From: Saprospiraceae bacterium
GTDB lineage: Bacteria > Bacteroidota > Bacteroidia > Chitinophagales > Saprospiraceae
NCBI GenBank assembly: GCA_028285545.1
Contig: JANQPA010000060.1
Coordinates: forward strand, 1-64,000
Direction: 5' to 3'
DNA: 64,000 nucleotides
This document shows positions 1 through 7,732 of this stretch, piece after piece. The position numbers and the translations under genes are program-made. The notes under the pieces were generated by a model. The model did no database searches, was not told the origin of the DNA, and saw only the letters and a list, made by a program, of their open reading frames with translations. Each line of letters begins with the position of its first letter. Within the stretch, counting starts at the first letter, position 1.

Positions 1-101
1 AATTGCTGGTAATGGTGTGTAAATGGCATCATCTACTATAATACAAATTATTACATTCAATATGTCAAAGAACTTGAAAACTTATGGGTAATCAATACGC
101 T

Positions 102-139
102 AAAAAAGATTGGTAAGCCGGGTATAAAGCTTACCAATC
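102..139 (-). terminator. Hairpin terminator downstream of hsdS
   Basis: An 11-bp perfect stem (108-118 with 129-139) and a 10-base loop are followed, on the minus strand, by a run of U encoded by the A-run at 102-107. It lies about 85 bases past the hsdS stop and would end the hsdM-hsdS transcript, which argues against an hsdR gene being co-transcribed further left. The rest of 1-222 contains no gene I can support. Confidence 0.55.
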
Positions 140-222
140 CCTACATTTCATTTCGGGCTTAGTAATCTTTAATCTACTTATTGCACTTATAGTCCTTCAT
201 TTGTATACTCTTTTTTTGAGCT

Positions 223-1410
223 TTAGTTAACCAATTCTCCCTTGAAAGCTTTTTGAAGGAGGCTTTGGAAGAGTTGTTCGGATTTATCAATTGCCGCAAT
301 AGTTTGTTTTTTTTGTTTCTCTATTGAAATCACTCTTTCTGCAAAATCCTTTTGAAGTTCCAATGGTGGTACTTGTGCAAGTACTTGCTTTAATTTTGTG
401 ACATTAATACCAGCCATTATTGCCCCGTTACTGACATTTGATACTTGAGTTTGTAGAATTCTACTAATTCTAAACTGCCATACCAAAAAAATGGGTAAAA
501 CCTTATTACAGTCAGTTCTTATCCTCAATACATCCGAATGCAAAATTCCATTTTCAAATAAGTTTGAAAAAAGTGCGCACTTTCCAACATTTCCTTTTCT
601 TGACATTACTATATCGTATGGTTTCACTGAGTAAGCACTTAGTTCAATAGCCTTTTCTTCTGTGACAAATTCAGTTGGCTTTTTTTCAAATGAACTATTA
701 ACCTGAGGAATCCCCCAGATAGGAACTCCTTGTTGAACGTATTCTGATTTACTAAGCTGTGTGCCAAAAGGTCCACATTTTATATCATTCTTATTTTTGC
801 AGTTCGAAACCAATGTTGATACCTTCCAGTTACTAGGGTTTTTCACAGGATCACCAAACATCTCCAAAAACAAACTCTGCGTCAGTTCATCATATTTCTC
901 GATGAGGGCTTTGGTCTTTTGTCGATAAGCATCGGCGGCATCCAGGATGGCAGCGATCTTTTTTTGGATGGGGAGTGGGGGGAGAGTAACCTTTAGTTTT
1001 TTTATATGCTCAATTTTAATCCCTTTAACGGTAGCTCCGGATGAAATTTTTTCAAAATATGATCCTTTAGATTTCAATAAATAAAAAAGAAACTTTTTAT
1101 CTAATGCATCATCACATTTGATGGCCTTTAAATCTTGATTTATTGCTACATCGATATCTGTAATCACAACCTTTCCAACAGCCATTCGAGTAGCAATTAT
1201 AAGTTGTCCTTTAGGAATCACTCGGGTTGCACTGAATTTAACTCCCTCCGGAGTAATGCTATCTTCAGTCCTTTTTAAGTGATCATTCTTCAGATCTTTT
1301 ACACTTGCCCATGGAATATTACCGTTCCAGTATTCCTCAACAGATTTACTTGGAGTTCCGCCACCAAGCAGTTCAATATGATCTCCTAAAACTGAGTTTT
1401 TCCAAACCAT
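223..1410 (-). CDS. hsdS: Type I restriction-modification specificity subunit HsdS
   Basis: HsdS recognises the two halves of the target site and guides the methyltransferase (M2S) and, where present, the R2M2S nuclease. The 395-residue protein shows the usual two-fold plan: target recognition domain 1 at about 5-145, a conserved spacer helix at about 146-185 (LPPLPIQKKIAAILDAAD, then YDELTQSLFLEMFGDP), domain 2 at about 195-350, and a second spacer (PPLELQKDFAERVISIEKQK, then SLLQKAFKGEL) at the C terminus. Its length is normal. It begins one base after the hsdM stop (TAA-T-ATG), so the two genes are translationally coupled. The recognition domains are the variable part, so the target cannot be read from the sequence. 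Confidence 0.93.
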   Translation of the reverse strand: MVWKNSVLGDHIELLGGGTPSKSVEEYWNGNIPWASVKDLKNDHLKRTEDSITPEGVKFSATRVIPKGQLIIATRMAVGKVVITDIDVAINQDLKAIKCDDALDKKFLFYLLKSKGSYFEKISSGATVKGIKIEHIKKLKVTLPPLPIQKKIAAILDAADAYRQKTKALIEKYDELTQSLFLEMFGDPVKNPSNWKVSTLVSNCKNKNDIKCGPFGTQLSKSEYVQQGVPIWGIPQVNSSFEKKPTEFVTEEKAIELSAYSVKPYDIVMSRKGNVGKCALFSNLFENGILHSDVLRIRTDCNKVLPIFLVWQFRISRILQTQVSNVSNGAIMAGINVTKLKQVLAQVPPLELQKDFAERVISIEKQKKQTIAAIDKSEQLFQSLLQKAFKGELVN

Positions 1411-1411
1411 A

Positions 1412-2896
1412 TTAAATATCTAATAATTCTTCTAATTTTTTCAAACTTTGGATTCTCTCTAAATCTAAACGTTTTATCTCATCAATAATCTTCTCTGGCG
1501 GATCATACTCAATCTCCTCATACACAATTTCCTTATACCGATTAATACTCAAATCCCAGTCATTCTCTTTAATTTCCTCAAAAGGCACCATAAAACTTTG
1601 TTCAGTTCTTGCTCTCTCCCTTTCTCTCTCTCTATCCTTCCATCGACTTAAAATATCGGGAATGTCATTCTCTTTGACCTCACTGCGTTTATCATCCAGA
1701 CTGAAGCCATCATTTTTCATATCATAAAACCAGACATGATCGGTTCCGCCACTGCCGGTTTTAGTAAAAATGATCACCGCCGTACTCACTCCCGCATAAG
1801 GCTTGAATACGCCCGAGGGCATAGAGATGATGGCATCTAGTTTATGATTTTGCACAATCTCCTGACGGATAGCCTTGTGGGCCTTTGAACTTCCAAAGAG
1901 TACTCCGTCCGGAACAATCACTGCGGCCCGGCCGCCTATTTTCATCATGCGCAGCATTAGGGCCAGGAAGAGGAGTTCTGTTTTTTTGGTTTTGCAAACT
2001 TGTAAAAGGGAGCTATCCACCATATCGTAATCCAGACTGCCTTTGAAGGGCGGGTTGGCCAGGATCAAGGTGTATTCATTGCGGATGTCGGCATTGCTTT
2101 CGCTGAGGGAGTCCTTGCCGATGAGTTGAGGGTTTTCGATGCCGTGCAATTGCAGATTCATGGCTCCGATGCGCAGCATGGTGGCATCAAATTCAATACC
2201 GGTAAACATATCACTGTCATAATGAGCCCGGAAGTTTTTGTCGTGAAACCAGTCGCTGTGATAATCATGGATGTATTCGCCGCAGGCTACCAGGAATCCA
2301 GCTGTTCCACAGGAAGGATCACAGATGTGGTCTTCCTGATTAGGTTCCATCATTTCCACCATCATTTTGATGATGTGTCGGGGCGTACGAAACTGGCCAT
2401 TGGTACCGGCTGTAGAAATTTTGGAGAGGAGGTATTCATAAAGATCCCCCTTGGTATCCCGATCATCCATTTGGATGTCGTCCAGCATCTGAACCACCTG
2501 ATCCAGTAATCTAGGTGTAGGAATCATGAAGGTGGCCCCTTTCATATAAGTACCAAAGATGCCTGCCTCACTTCCCAATTGCTTCATGTGTTCAAAGACG
2601 GTCAGATTTCTAGTCTCAGGCTGAGGTCGAGTAAAAAGCTGGAACATAGTTTCTGGGTCTTTATTTTTGAAATTATACCAACGAAACTGCTGTTCATCTG
2701 CTGCATACCTGGATTTTTTTACTGGAATGCCCGCTATATTGGCTTTCTTTTCTTCGAGTTGTTGTTTTTCATCTAATCTGCGTAGGAAAAGCAGGTAGGT
2801 CATTTGTTCGATTACAGTGAGTGGATTGGCCACGCCGCCCGACCAGAAGGAATTCCATATTTTATCTACCTGTGATTTGAGTGCGCCGGTGATCAT
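1412..2896 (-). CDS. hsdM: Type I restriction-modification DNA methyltransferase subunit HsdM
   Basis: N6-adenine methyltransferase subunit of a type I system. The 494-residue protein has the N-terminal HsdM helical domain (about 5-130), SAM-binding motif I DPSCGTAGF (193-201), the GQFRTPRHI segment (168-176) and catalytic motif IV NPPF (281-284). The C-terminal helical tail would contact HsdS. A short (CT)5 dinucleotide run near 1623-1633 encodes alternating Arg-Glu residues. hsdM is the first gene of the pair and hsdS follows after one base. No hsdR occurs between hsdM and the tRNA gene at 3188, so the nuclease is either left of the window, elsewhere, or absent. The start is the only ATG giving a full N-terminal domain. 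Confidence 0.95.
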   Translation of the reverse strand: MITGALKSQVDKIWNSFWSGGVANPLTVIEQMTYLLFLRRLDEKQQLEEKKANIAGIPVKKSRYAADEQQFRWYNFKNKDPETMFQLFTRPQPETRNLTVFEHMKQLGSEAGIFGTYMKGATFMIPTPRLLDQVVQMLDDIQMDDRDTKGDLYEYLLSKISTAGTNGQFRTPRHIIKMMVEMMEPNQEDHICDPSCGTAGFLVACGEYIHDYHSDWFHDKNFRAHYDSDMFTGIEFDATMLRIGAMNLQLHGIENPQLIGKDSLSESNADIRNEYTLILANPPFKGSLDYDMVDSSLLQVCKTKKTELLFLALMLRMMKIGGRAAVIVPDGVLFGSSKAHKAIRQEIVQNHKLDAIISMPSGVFKPYAGVSTAVIIFTKTGSGGTDHVWFYDMKNDGFSLDDKRSEVKENDIPDILSRWKDRERERERARTEQSFMVPFEEIKENDWDLSINRYKEIVYEEIEYDPPEKIIDEIKRLDLERIQSLKKLEELLDI

Positions 2897-3141
2897 ATAG
2901 GTTATGTGGTTTAGTCTTTTCGAGTTTCATTTTTATATGAACTTCGAAAATATTCCGTAATATTTCCATTATTGATTGGAGCAATATACGGAATGCAAAT
3001 CATAATTACTGGAGTCAATTTTTGAATCAACTTCCAGTCTGGAAATTATTATGATTATACGAATCTTTGGAAAGCTTGTTCCGTTTAATGTGGAAGATAA
3101 AAAGAAAGGAGTTTTGTGGCGGGGAACAAAAATATCCGCAT

Positions 3142-3186
3142 AAAAAAAGCCTTCCAGAATCATCTTCCAGAAGGCTCTTTTTTTTT
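3142..3186 (-). terminator. Terminator directly after tRNA-Asn, also able to act on the other strand
   Basis: The stem is formed by 3148-3154 and 3170-3176. An A-run precedes it (3142-3148) and a T-run follows it (3178-3186), so it could terminate transcription in both directions. On the minus strand it lies immediately beyond the tRNA 3' end, as expected for a monocistronic tRNA. Confidence 0.6.
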
Positions 3187-3187
3187 G

Positions 3188-3261
3188 CGCCCCTTCTTGG
3201 ACTCGAACCAAGGACCTACGGATTAACAGTCCGGCGCTCTAACCAGCTGAGCTAAAGAGGC
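3188..3261 (-). tRNA. tRNA-Asn (anticodon GTT)
   Basis: Read on the minus strand, the 74 bases fold as a cloverleaf. The acceptor strands GCCTCTT and AAGGGGC pair through seven positions with one G-U, and the discriminator is G. The D-arm carries AGCTCAGCTGG, the anticodon loop CTGTTAA gives GTT, and the T-arm has GGTTCGAGTCC. The CCA end is not encoded. The 3' end faces the hsdM-hsdS genes, and tRNA 3' ends are the usual integration point of islands. Confidence 0.95.
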
Positions 3262-3350
3262 ATGCTTTTTATGAAAGTTATTTAATGTTTTTTCTTTGTG
3301 ATTGTTAAGCACTTTAAAAAACCATTAGATGAATCTTTCAATAGCGAGTG

Positions 3351-3381
3351 CAAAGTTATTATATCCGAATTTAAAATGCAA
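3351..3381 (-). promoter_or_regulatory. Putative Bacteroidota-type promoter for tRNA-Asn
   Basis: On the minus strand a TTG (3379-3381) is followed, after exactly 20 bases, by TAACTTTG (3351-3358). This matches the Bacteroidota -33/-7 pattern. It sits about 90 bases upstream of the mature tRNA 5' end. No experiment supports it. Confidence 0.45.
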
Positions 3382-3413
3382 TATTTGCAGGAAAAAAATT
3401 AAAAAAGTTTAGC

Positions 3414-4334
3414 ATGAATTTATTGACGGTAGGAACAGTAGCTTTTGACGACATCGAAACCCCTCACGGCAAAGCAGAAATGGCCATCGGCGGTGCCGCC
3501 ACTTATATATCTTTGGCAGCCGCCCATTTTACAGATAAAGTATTATTAGTTTCAGTAATTGGTGATGATTTCCCTCAGGATACTCTGGATCATTTGAAGG
3601 GCCAGGGTGTGGATCTGGACGGTTTGCAGGTGAAGGAGGGCGAAAAATCATTCTTCTGGGCAGGTCGCTATCATGATAATATGAACTCTAGAGATACACT
3701 GGTTACGGACTTAAATGTACTGGCTGATTTTGACCCCGTTCTTCCTGAATCATATAAAGATGCAGATTATGTAATGCTGGGCAACCTTACCCCTGCCGTT
3801 CAAATGCGAGTGATCGAACAACTTGATAAAGCTCCCAAACTGATTGGCCTGGATACCATGAATTTTTGGATGGACAATACCCTGGATAGTCTTTTAGATG
3901 TTTTGAAAAAAATAGATGTCCTAATGATCAATGACGAGGAGGCCAGACAGCTATCCGGAGAATACTCTCTTGTTAAAGCAGCAAAAGTTATCCATGAGAT
4001 GGGCCCTTCTACTTTGATTGTTAAAAAAGGAGAACATGGCGCGCTCCTTTTCAAGGACAATGAAATTTTCTTTGCTCCCGCTCTGCCTCTCAATGAAGTA
4101 ACGGACCCAACCGGTGCAGGAGATACTTTTGCCGGTGGATTTATGGGTTACCTGGCTATGACTGATGATACCTCTTTTGAAAATATGAAAAGAGCCATTG
4201 TATACGGTTCAGCGATGGCTTCATTTTGTGTGGAAAAATTCAGCATCGAGCGCTTAGTAGGCTTGGAAAAAGAGGATATCAGAGATAGAATCCGGCAGTT
4301 TGTTCAATTGGTGAACTTTGATGCGAAGCTTTGA
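3414..4334 (+). CDS. PfkB/ribokinase-family sugar kinase
   Basis: ATP-dependent kinase of the PfkB (ribokinase-like) family, which phosphorylates a sugar or nucleoside in the cytoplasm. The 306 residues include the N-terminal substrate loop with the GGAATYISLA segment (26-35) and the second PfkB signature DPTGAGDTFAGG near the C terminus. D237 is the expected catalytic base in that signature. The length is typical. The exact substrate cannot be deduced, and members of this family act on ribose, fructose, adenosine and others. The gene is monocistronic, reading away from the tRNA and converging with the dehydrogenase gene 40 bases downstream. Confidence 0.88.
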   Translation: MNLLTVGTVAFDDIETPHGKAEMAIGGAATYISLAAAHFTDKVLLVSVIGDDFPQDTLDHLKGQGVDLDGLQVKEGEKSFFWAGRYHDNMNSRDTLVTDLNVLADFDPVLPESYKDADYVMLGNLTPAVQMRVIEQLDKAPKLIGLDTMNFWMDNTLDSLLDVLKKIDVLMINDEEARQLSGEYSLVKAAKVIHEMGPSTLIVKKGEHGALLFKDNEIFFAPALPLNEVTDPTGAGDTFAGGFMGYLAMTDDTSFENMKRAIVYGSAMASFCVEKFSIERLVGLEKEDIRDRIRQFVQLVNFDAKL

Positions 4335-4373
4335 TTACTTCGACCATACTTCTATTCAATTCTTCCCAATGTC

Positions 4374-5297
4374 CTATTTAACAAATCGGTGAATCGCTTC
4401 ATTAACATTATCCTGAAAAGAAGTATTATTTAAATCCGAAAAAATACTGCCCTGATCAATGACTGGCCCAGTAATGATTGGTTCTTTGCTTCCATAAAAA
4501 ACACCACTCTTTAAAGACGGATCATTGATTCCATCAACATAGCGTTTGGCTCCCACTTCGAGTTTGTGAACCATTTTCATCATAGGCATAATGATGGGCA
4601 TGGCAATGTATTTAAAGAAGATTTTTTGAAAACCAGACATATCGTCCATAACAGCCGTACCTGAGGTCCCGCCAGGGCTCATCGTAATAAATCGAATATT
4701 TGGATGTTTGCGAGCCTCCGAAGACATCCATAATGCAGCCATATATTTTACCAATCCATAAGCCTCCATAATATCCATCTTTTCACCGAAATAAGATCCA
4801 TCAATAATAGATGAAAATTCTTCGACGGAGGAAGTTTTCAAATCGGGCTGCTTCATCCCCATTTTTTTTACACCTCTTGCAGCTTCAGAGCCAGCATAAA
4901 GTGCTACATTTTTAAGTTTGTCTTGCTTAATGAGTTCATCTAAGAGTACAACATGTCCTAATATGTTGGCAGCAAAAATTTGAGTTACCCCATCTTTGGT
5001 TATTTCCCAGGGAACTTTGCCTCCCATACCTCCGGCATTCATGATCAAAGCATCGATGGGTTCCTTTATTTGTTCTAAAGCGGATCTAACAGAGTCAGGA
5101 TTTGAAACATCCATGATGACAATTTCAAATATTTCTCTTCCAGTCGTTTCTTCTAAAGATTTCTTTGCAGCTTCAGCTTTTGTCGAGTTTCTGCAGGCCA
5201 GATATATTTTTTCAGTTTCATTTATTAAAGCGAGCTGACGAGCGGCGTCTTTTCCAAGTCCACCATTGGCTCCGGTAATTAAAATACTTTTATTCAT
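4374..5297 (-). CDS. Short-chain dehydrogenase/reductase (SDR)
   Basis: NAD(P)-dependent oxidoreductase with a Rossmann fold. The 307 residues show the cofactor motif TGANGGLG at the N terminus (8-15), NAG in the middle (MNAGGMGGK) and the YxxxK active-site pair in EAYGLVK, together with a C-terminal extension typical of the larger SDRs that resemble protochlorophyllide reductase. The substrate is unknown. The gene lies 12 bases after a truncated TetR-family regulator in the same orientation, so an intact regulator probably once controlled this operon. Confidence 0.88.
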   Translation of the reverse strand: MNKSILITGANGGLGKDAARQLALINETEKIYLACRNSTKAEAAKKSLEETTGREIFEIVIMDVSNPDSVRSALEQIKEPIDALIMNAGGMGGKVPWEITKDGVTQIFAANILGHVVLLDELIKQDKLKNVALYAGSEAARGVKKMGMKQPDLKTSSVEEFSSIIDGSYFGEKMDIMEAYGLVKYMAALWMSSEARKHPNIRFITMSPGGTSGTAVMDDMSGFQKIFFKYIAMPIIMPMMKMVHKLEVGAKRYVDGINDPSLKSGVFYGSKEPIITGPVIDQGSIFSDLNNTSFQDNVNEAIHRFVK

Positions 5298-5309
5298 TTT
5301 TTAGATGTT

Positions 5310-5552
5310 TTATTGAAATCTATTAACTAATACGGTCATTTTTTCAAGCGCCATTTTATAATCGCTTTTTCCTTTTTGCTGGATAAGAAAGCCATTAAGG
5401 GTCGTAGTAAATATTTTTGTTATGCTCTTCGCATCTACCTCACTGGTAATGGAGTTTTCTTTTTGTGCTTCTATAATAATAGGTTCAATTGCCTGTATAA
5501 ACTTTTCAAAATGTTGGTGCACTAGCTCTTTGATTGTGTTATTTGCATTATT
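5310..5552 (-). pseudogene. TetR-family regulator, N-terminally truncated remnant
   Basis: The open frame encodes only a C-terminal ligand-binding-type helical segment (about 80 codons counted from the upstream in-frame TGA at 5553-5555, or 70 from a GTG at 5522). The segment KELVHQHFEKFIQAIEPII resembles the helix after the recognition helix in TetR proteins. The whole helix-turn-helix region is missing, and the upstream sequence belongs to the 3' end of another gene, whose stop codon overlaps this frame. Family assignment is by pattern only. I read it as a deletion or rearrangement scar rather than a functional small protein. Confidence 0.6.
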
Positions 5553-6207
5553 TCAACTGATCCACTACTCCTTTTACGATATCGGAAGGACCTTTTGGAA
5601 ACCATGCCTTCAACATCCACTTAGGCACATTTCCGGTAGGAGAAAAACTAACAGCAAGGGTTAGCTGAGATTGAGTTTCATTAATTTTTTGAAAATGATA
5701 GCTGGCATCATATAAATTCATTCGTTTGACCCCCTGTAGTTCATAAGCCTGGGCATCAACGATAGCAGTGATGGTAAATTCATTTGGGCTGCTTTTTTTA
5801 AAGGTAAATCGTTGTACGCAATCAAAATCAGACATTGGCCAGGGAGGATCGAAGTATAGGTATGAGATCCATTCATTTTGAGAGACCTTTTTGACTTCCC
5901 TGCTTTTTGTGGCATGCTCCAAAAATTTCGGGTAGTTTTCTGTATTTCTCATAAAAGCTTCAGCTTTTTCCAAATCAAAGGCTGCAGTAATTTTGGCAAT
6001 ATAATGCACAACTTTCCTTTTCCCTCCTTGCCCTTCTTTTTGACCAATAATCTCATATTTGACAGCTACACGATCATCTTTGGAATTTGTTTCTGTCCAA
6101 TTCCTATTTTGGGCGGTACTATTAAAATGAAGGGCAAAAATTATTGATAAAAGGAGTAAGGAGCTTTTTTGTATATAAGTTAGTGGAAAACTTATAATCT
6201 TTATCAT
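5548..6207 (-). CDS. Secreted START/SRPBCC-domain lipid-binding-like protein
   Basis: The ATG at 6207 gives a clear signal peptide (MIKIISFPLTYIQKSSLLLL, ending near STAQ); an upstream in-frame ATG at 6273 would bury it behind about 22 charged residues, so I prefer 6207. The mature part resembles the START/SRPBCC helix-grip fold that binds lipids or other hydrophobic ligands. It has a central YLYFDPPWPMSDFDCV segment and a late FSPTGNVPKWMLKAWFPKG segment, both common in Bacteroidota START homologues. It is probably periplasmic. The partner ligand is unknown. Its 3' end abuts the tetR remnant, consistent with a past rearrangement there. Confidence 0.72.
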   Translation of the reverse strand: MIKIISFPLTYIQKSSLLLLSIIFALHFNSTAQNRNWTETNSKDDRVAVKYEIIGQKEGQGGKRKVVHYIAKITAAFDLEKAEAFMRNTENYPKFLEHATKSREVKKVSQNEWISYLYFDPPWPMSDFDCVQRFTFKKSSPNEFTITAIVDAQAYELQGVKRMNLYDASYHFQKINETQSQLTLAVSFSPTGNVPKWMLKAWFPKGPSDIVKGVVDQLK

Positions 6208-6353
6208 TTTTTTTGACACTTCATGCCTCCGGCAGACGGGGGCTATCGCACACGGACTGTTACTGACTTTCAATGCTTTAGTTAATAGTGAATAATGCTT
6301 TTCCTGATTTATTAAAACGAATTAATGCACTCTTGGCACAGCAACCTAAATTA

Positions 6354-7391
6354 CTAGCCTTTATTCGCCAGCTGCCCACAAGCCGCATCAATGTCTTTTC
6401 CACGGCTACGCCTGACCGTTGTCATTACGCCCTGATCAACAAGGTATTGGGCGAAAAGATCAATTTGATCTTCTGAAGATTTGACAAAAGAAGCCCCTTC
6501 AATGGGATTGTATTCGATGATGTTCACTCTGACCGGAAAACGTTTGCACAGTTTGACTAGCTTTTTGGCATCTTCAATCTGATCATTAAAACCCTGGAAG
6601 GTAATGTACTCATAGCTAATCCTGTTACGAGTGATTCGATAGTAGTATTCCAGGGCATCCATCAAAATGGCCAGATTATTCTGTTCATTGATGGGCATGA
6701 TCTGGTTCCTTTTTTGATCATCAGCCGCATGGAGGGATAAAGCCAGGTTAACCTTGCTATTATCATCGGCCATTTTTTTAATCATCTTGGCTATGCCAGC
6801 GGTGCTGATGGTAATCCGCTTGGCTGACATGTTCAGTCCTTTTTCAGAAGTAATAAGATCAATGCTTTCCATCACATTTTTATAGGCCAAAAGCGGTTCT
6901 CCCATGCCCATATATACAATATTGGTCAGGGGGTGCCCGAAATGTTCTATAGATTGCTCATTGACCAACCATACCTGATCAAAAATTTCGGAAGCATCCA
7001 GGTTGCGCACTCTTTTCATGCGGCCTGTAGCGCAGAATGAGCATGTCAGGCTACAACCCACCTGTGAAGAAACACAAACGGTAAATCGCTTATCAACAGG
7101 CACTGGTATCAACACCGATTCAATAAGATGTCCGTCAAATAGTTTAAAACGGGTTTTAATGGTTCCATCTGTACTGAACTGGACTTTATCCTCTTCAATC
7201 GCATGAATGGCAAATCCTTCCTCCAATTTAGTCCGCAAGTTTTTTGACAAATTGGTCATTTCTTCAAAGGAATGTGCTCCTTTTTTCCACAGCCATTCCT
7301 GTACCTGCTTAGCCCTGAATTTAGGCTCGCCAAATCCTTTAAAGATCTCCTCTAATTCTGACTGCGATATTTTTCTTACGTCTGTTTTCAT
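6354..7391 (-). CDS. rlmN: 23S rRNA (adenine-2503-C2)/tRNA methyltransferase RlmN
   Basis: Radical-SAM enzyme that methylates C2 of A2503 in 23S rRNA and of A37 in some tRNAs. The 345-residue protein has the N-terminal accessory domain with QEWLWKKGAHSFEEMTNLSK, the iron-sulphur motif C113-xxx-C117-xx-C120 within SQVGCSLTCSFCATGRM, the GMGEPL motif, and the C-terminal catalytic cysteine C338 in AACGQL. Length and all landmarks are normal. A TATCTTTG box at 7441-7448 on the minus strand sits about 50 bases upstream of the start and is a plausible -7 element. Confidence 0.97.
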   Translation of the reverse strand: MKTDVRKISQSELEEIFKGFGEPKFRAKQVQEWLWKKGAHSFEEMTNLSKNLRTKLEEGFAIHAIEEDKVQFSTDGTIKTRFKLFDGHLIESVLIPVPVDKRFTVCVSSQVGCSLTCSFCATGRMKRVRNLDASEIFDQVWLVNEQSIEHFGHPLTNIVYMGMGEPLLAYKNVMESIDLITSEKGLNMSAKRITISTAGIAKMIKKMADDNSKVNLALSLHAADDQKRNQIMPINEQNNLAILMDALEYYYRITRNRISYEYITFQGFNDQIEDAKKLVKLCKRFPVRVNIIEYNPIEGASFVKSSEDQIDLFAQYLVDQGVMTTVRRSRGKDIDAACGQLANKG

Positions 7392-7440
7392 TACCTATAT
7401 TAAACTCTAAGCCTTTATCTCAACCTTAACGTTTTGGAGG

Positions 7441-7448
7441 CAAAGATA
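7441..7448 (-). promoter_or_regulatory. Putative -7 element for rlmN
   Basis: TATCTTTG on the minus strand matches TAnnTTTG and lies about 50 bases before the rlmN start. No good TTG is seen 20 bases further upstream, so support rests on the -7 box only. Confidence 0.35.
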
Positions 7449-7488
7449 GTTCTTTTAAGTTATTTTGTGTTCAGGTTGTCACGTGTTC

Positions 7489-7701
7489 AAGTGTTCACGT
7501 TTTTGGTGAGAAAGTTTATTTTTTGTTTTTGCTAAGCCAGATTTGGAATTCTTCTTGGTACTCTAGGAAATCATTAAAATTTGATACCATTTCCTCGTCT
7601 TCTAATTCAAGAATCATTTCCGCCAGATCAATTTGCTGATTTACGGCAGCTATTGCAGCTGTGGAACAAATTGTGTCGGTCTTATCACAACGTGAACACT
7701 T
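7489..7701. repeat. 12-bp inverted repeat bracketing a small open frame
   Basis: The 12-mer AAGTGTTCACGT (7489-7500) recurs as its exact reverse complement at 7690-7701. Further partial copies of the same word (GTGTTCA, CTTGAACAC) extend the array outwards to about 7466 and 7722. The bracketed 190 bases hold the small frame described separately. Confidence 0.6.
7516..7690 (-). pseudogene. Small acidic open frame lacking a normal start codon
   Basis: On the minus strand an open frame ends at TAA (7516-7518). Its C terminus is acidic and helical (DLAEMILELEDEEMVSNFND, then EYQEEFQIWLSKNKK). It looks coding, but the only in-frame ATGs leave about 33 residues or fewer, and the reading frame runs upstream without ATG, GTG or TTG until it meets the pepP stop codon. 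The upstream part coincides with the GTGTTCA-type repeat, which may have overwritten the real start. I do not recognise the family. It may be a remnant or may start at a rare codon. Confidence 0.35.
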
Positions 7702-7732
7702 GCTAACTTGTAAACTTGAACACTTACTAACT

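Noticed and set aside
13-162. Plus-strand open frame of about 49 codons ending at TAG (160-162), reading like a small helical protein end.
   Set aside because: It has no start codon, is preceded by an in-frame stop at 10-12, and contains the hsdS terminator hairpin; in DNA this A+T-rich a frame of this size is weak evidence.
1623-1633. (CT)5 run in hsdM as a phase-variation tract.
   Set aside because: Five dinucleotide units are too few to expect frequent slippage, and the run encodes acceptable Arg-Glu residues.
2126-2509. 127-codon plus-strand frame inside hsdM.
   Set aside because: It is antisense to conserved methyltransferase motifs and has no family resemblance.
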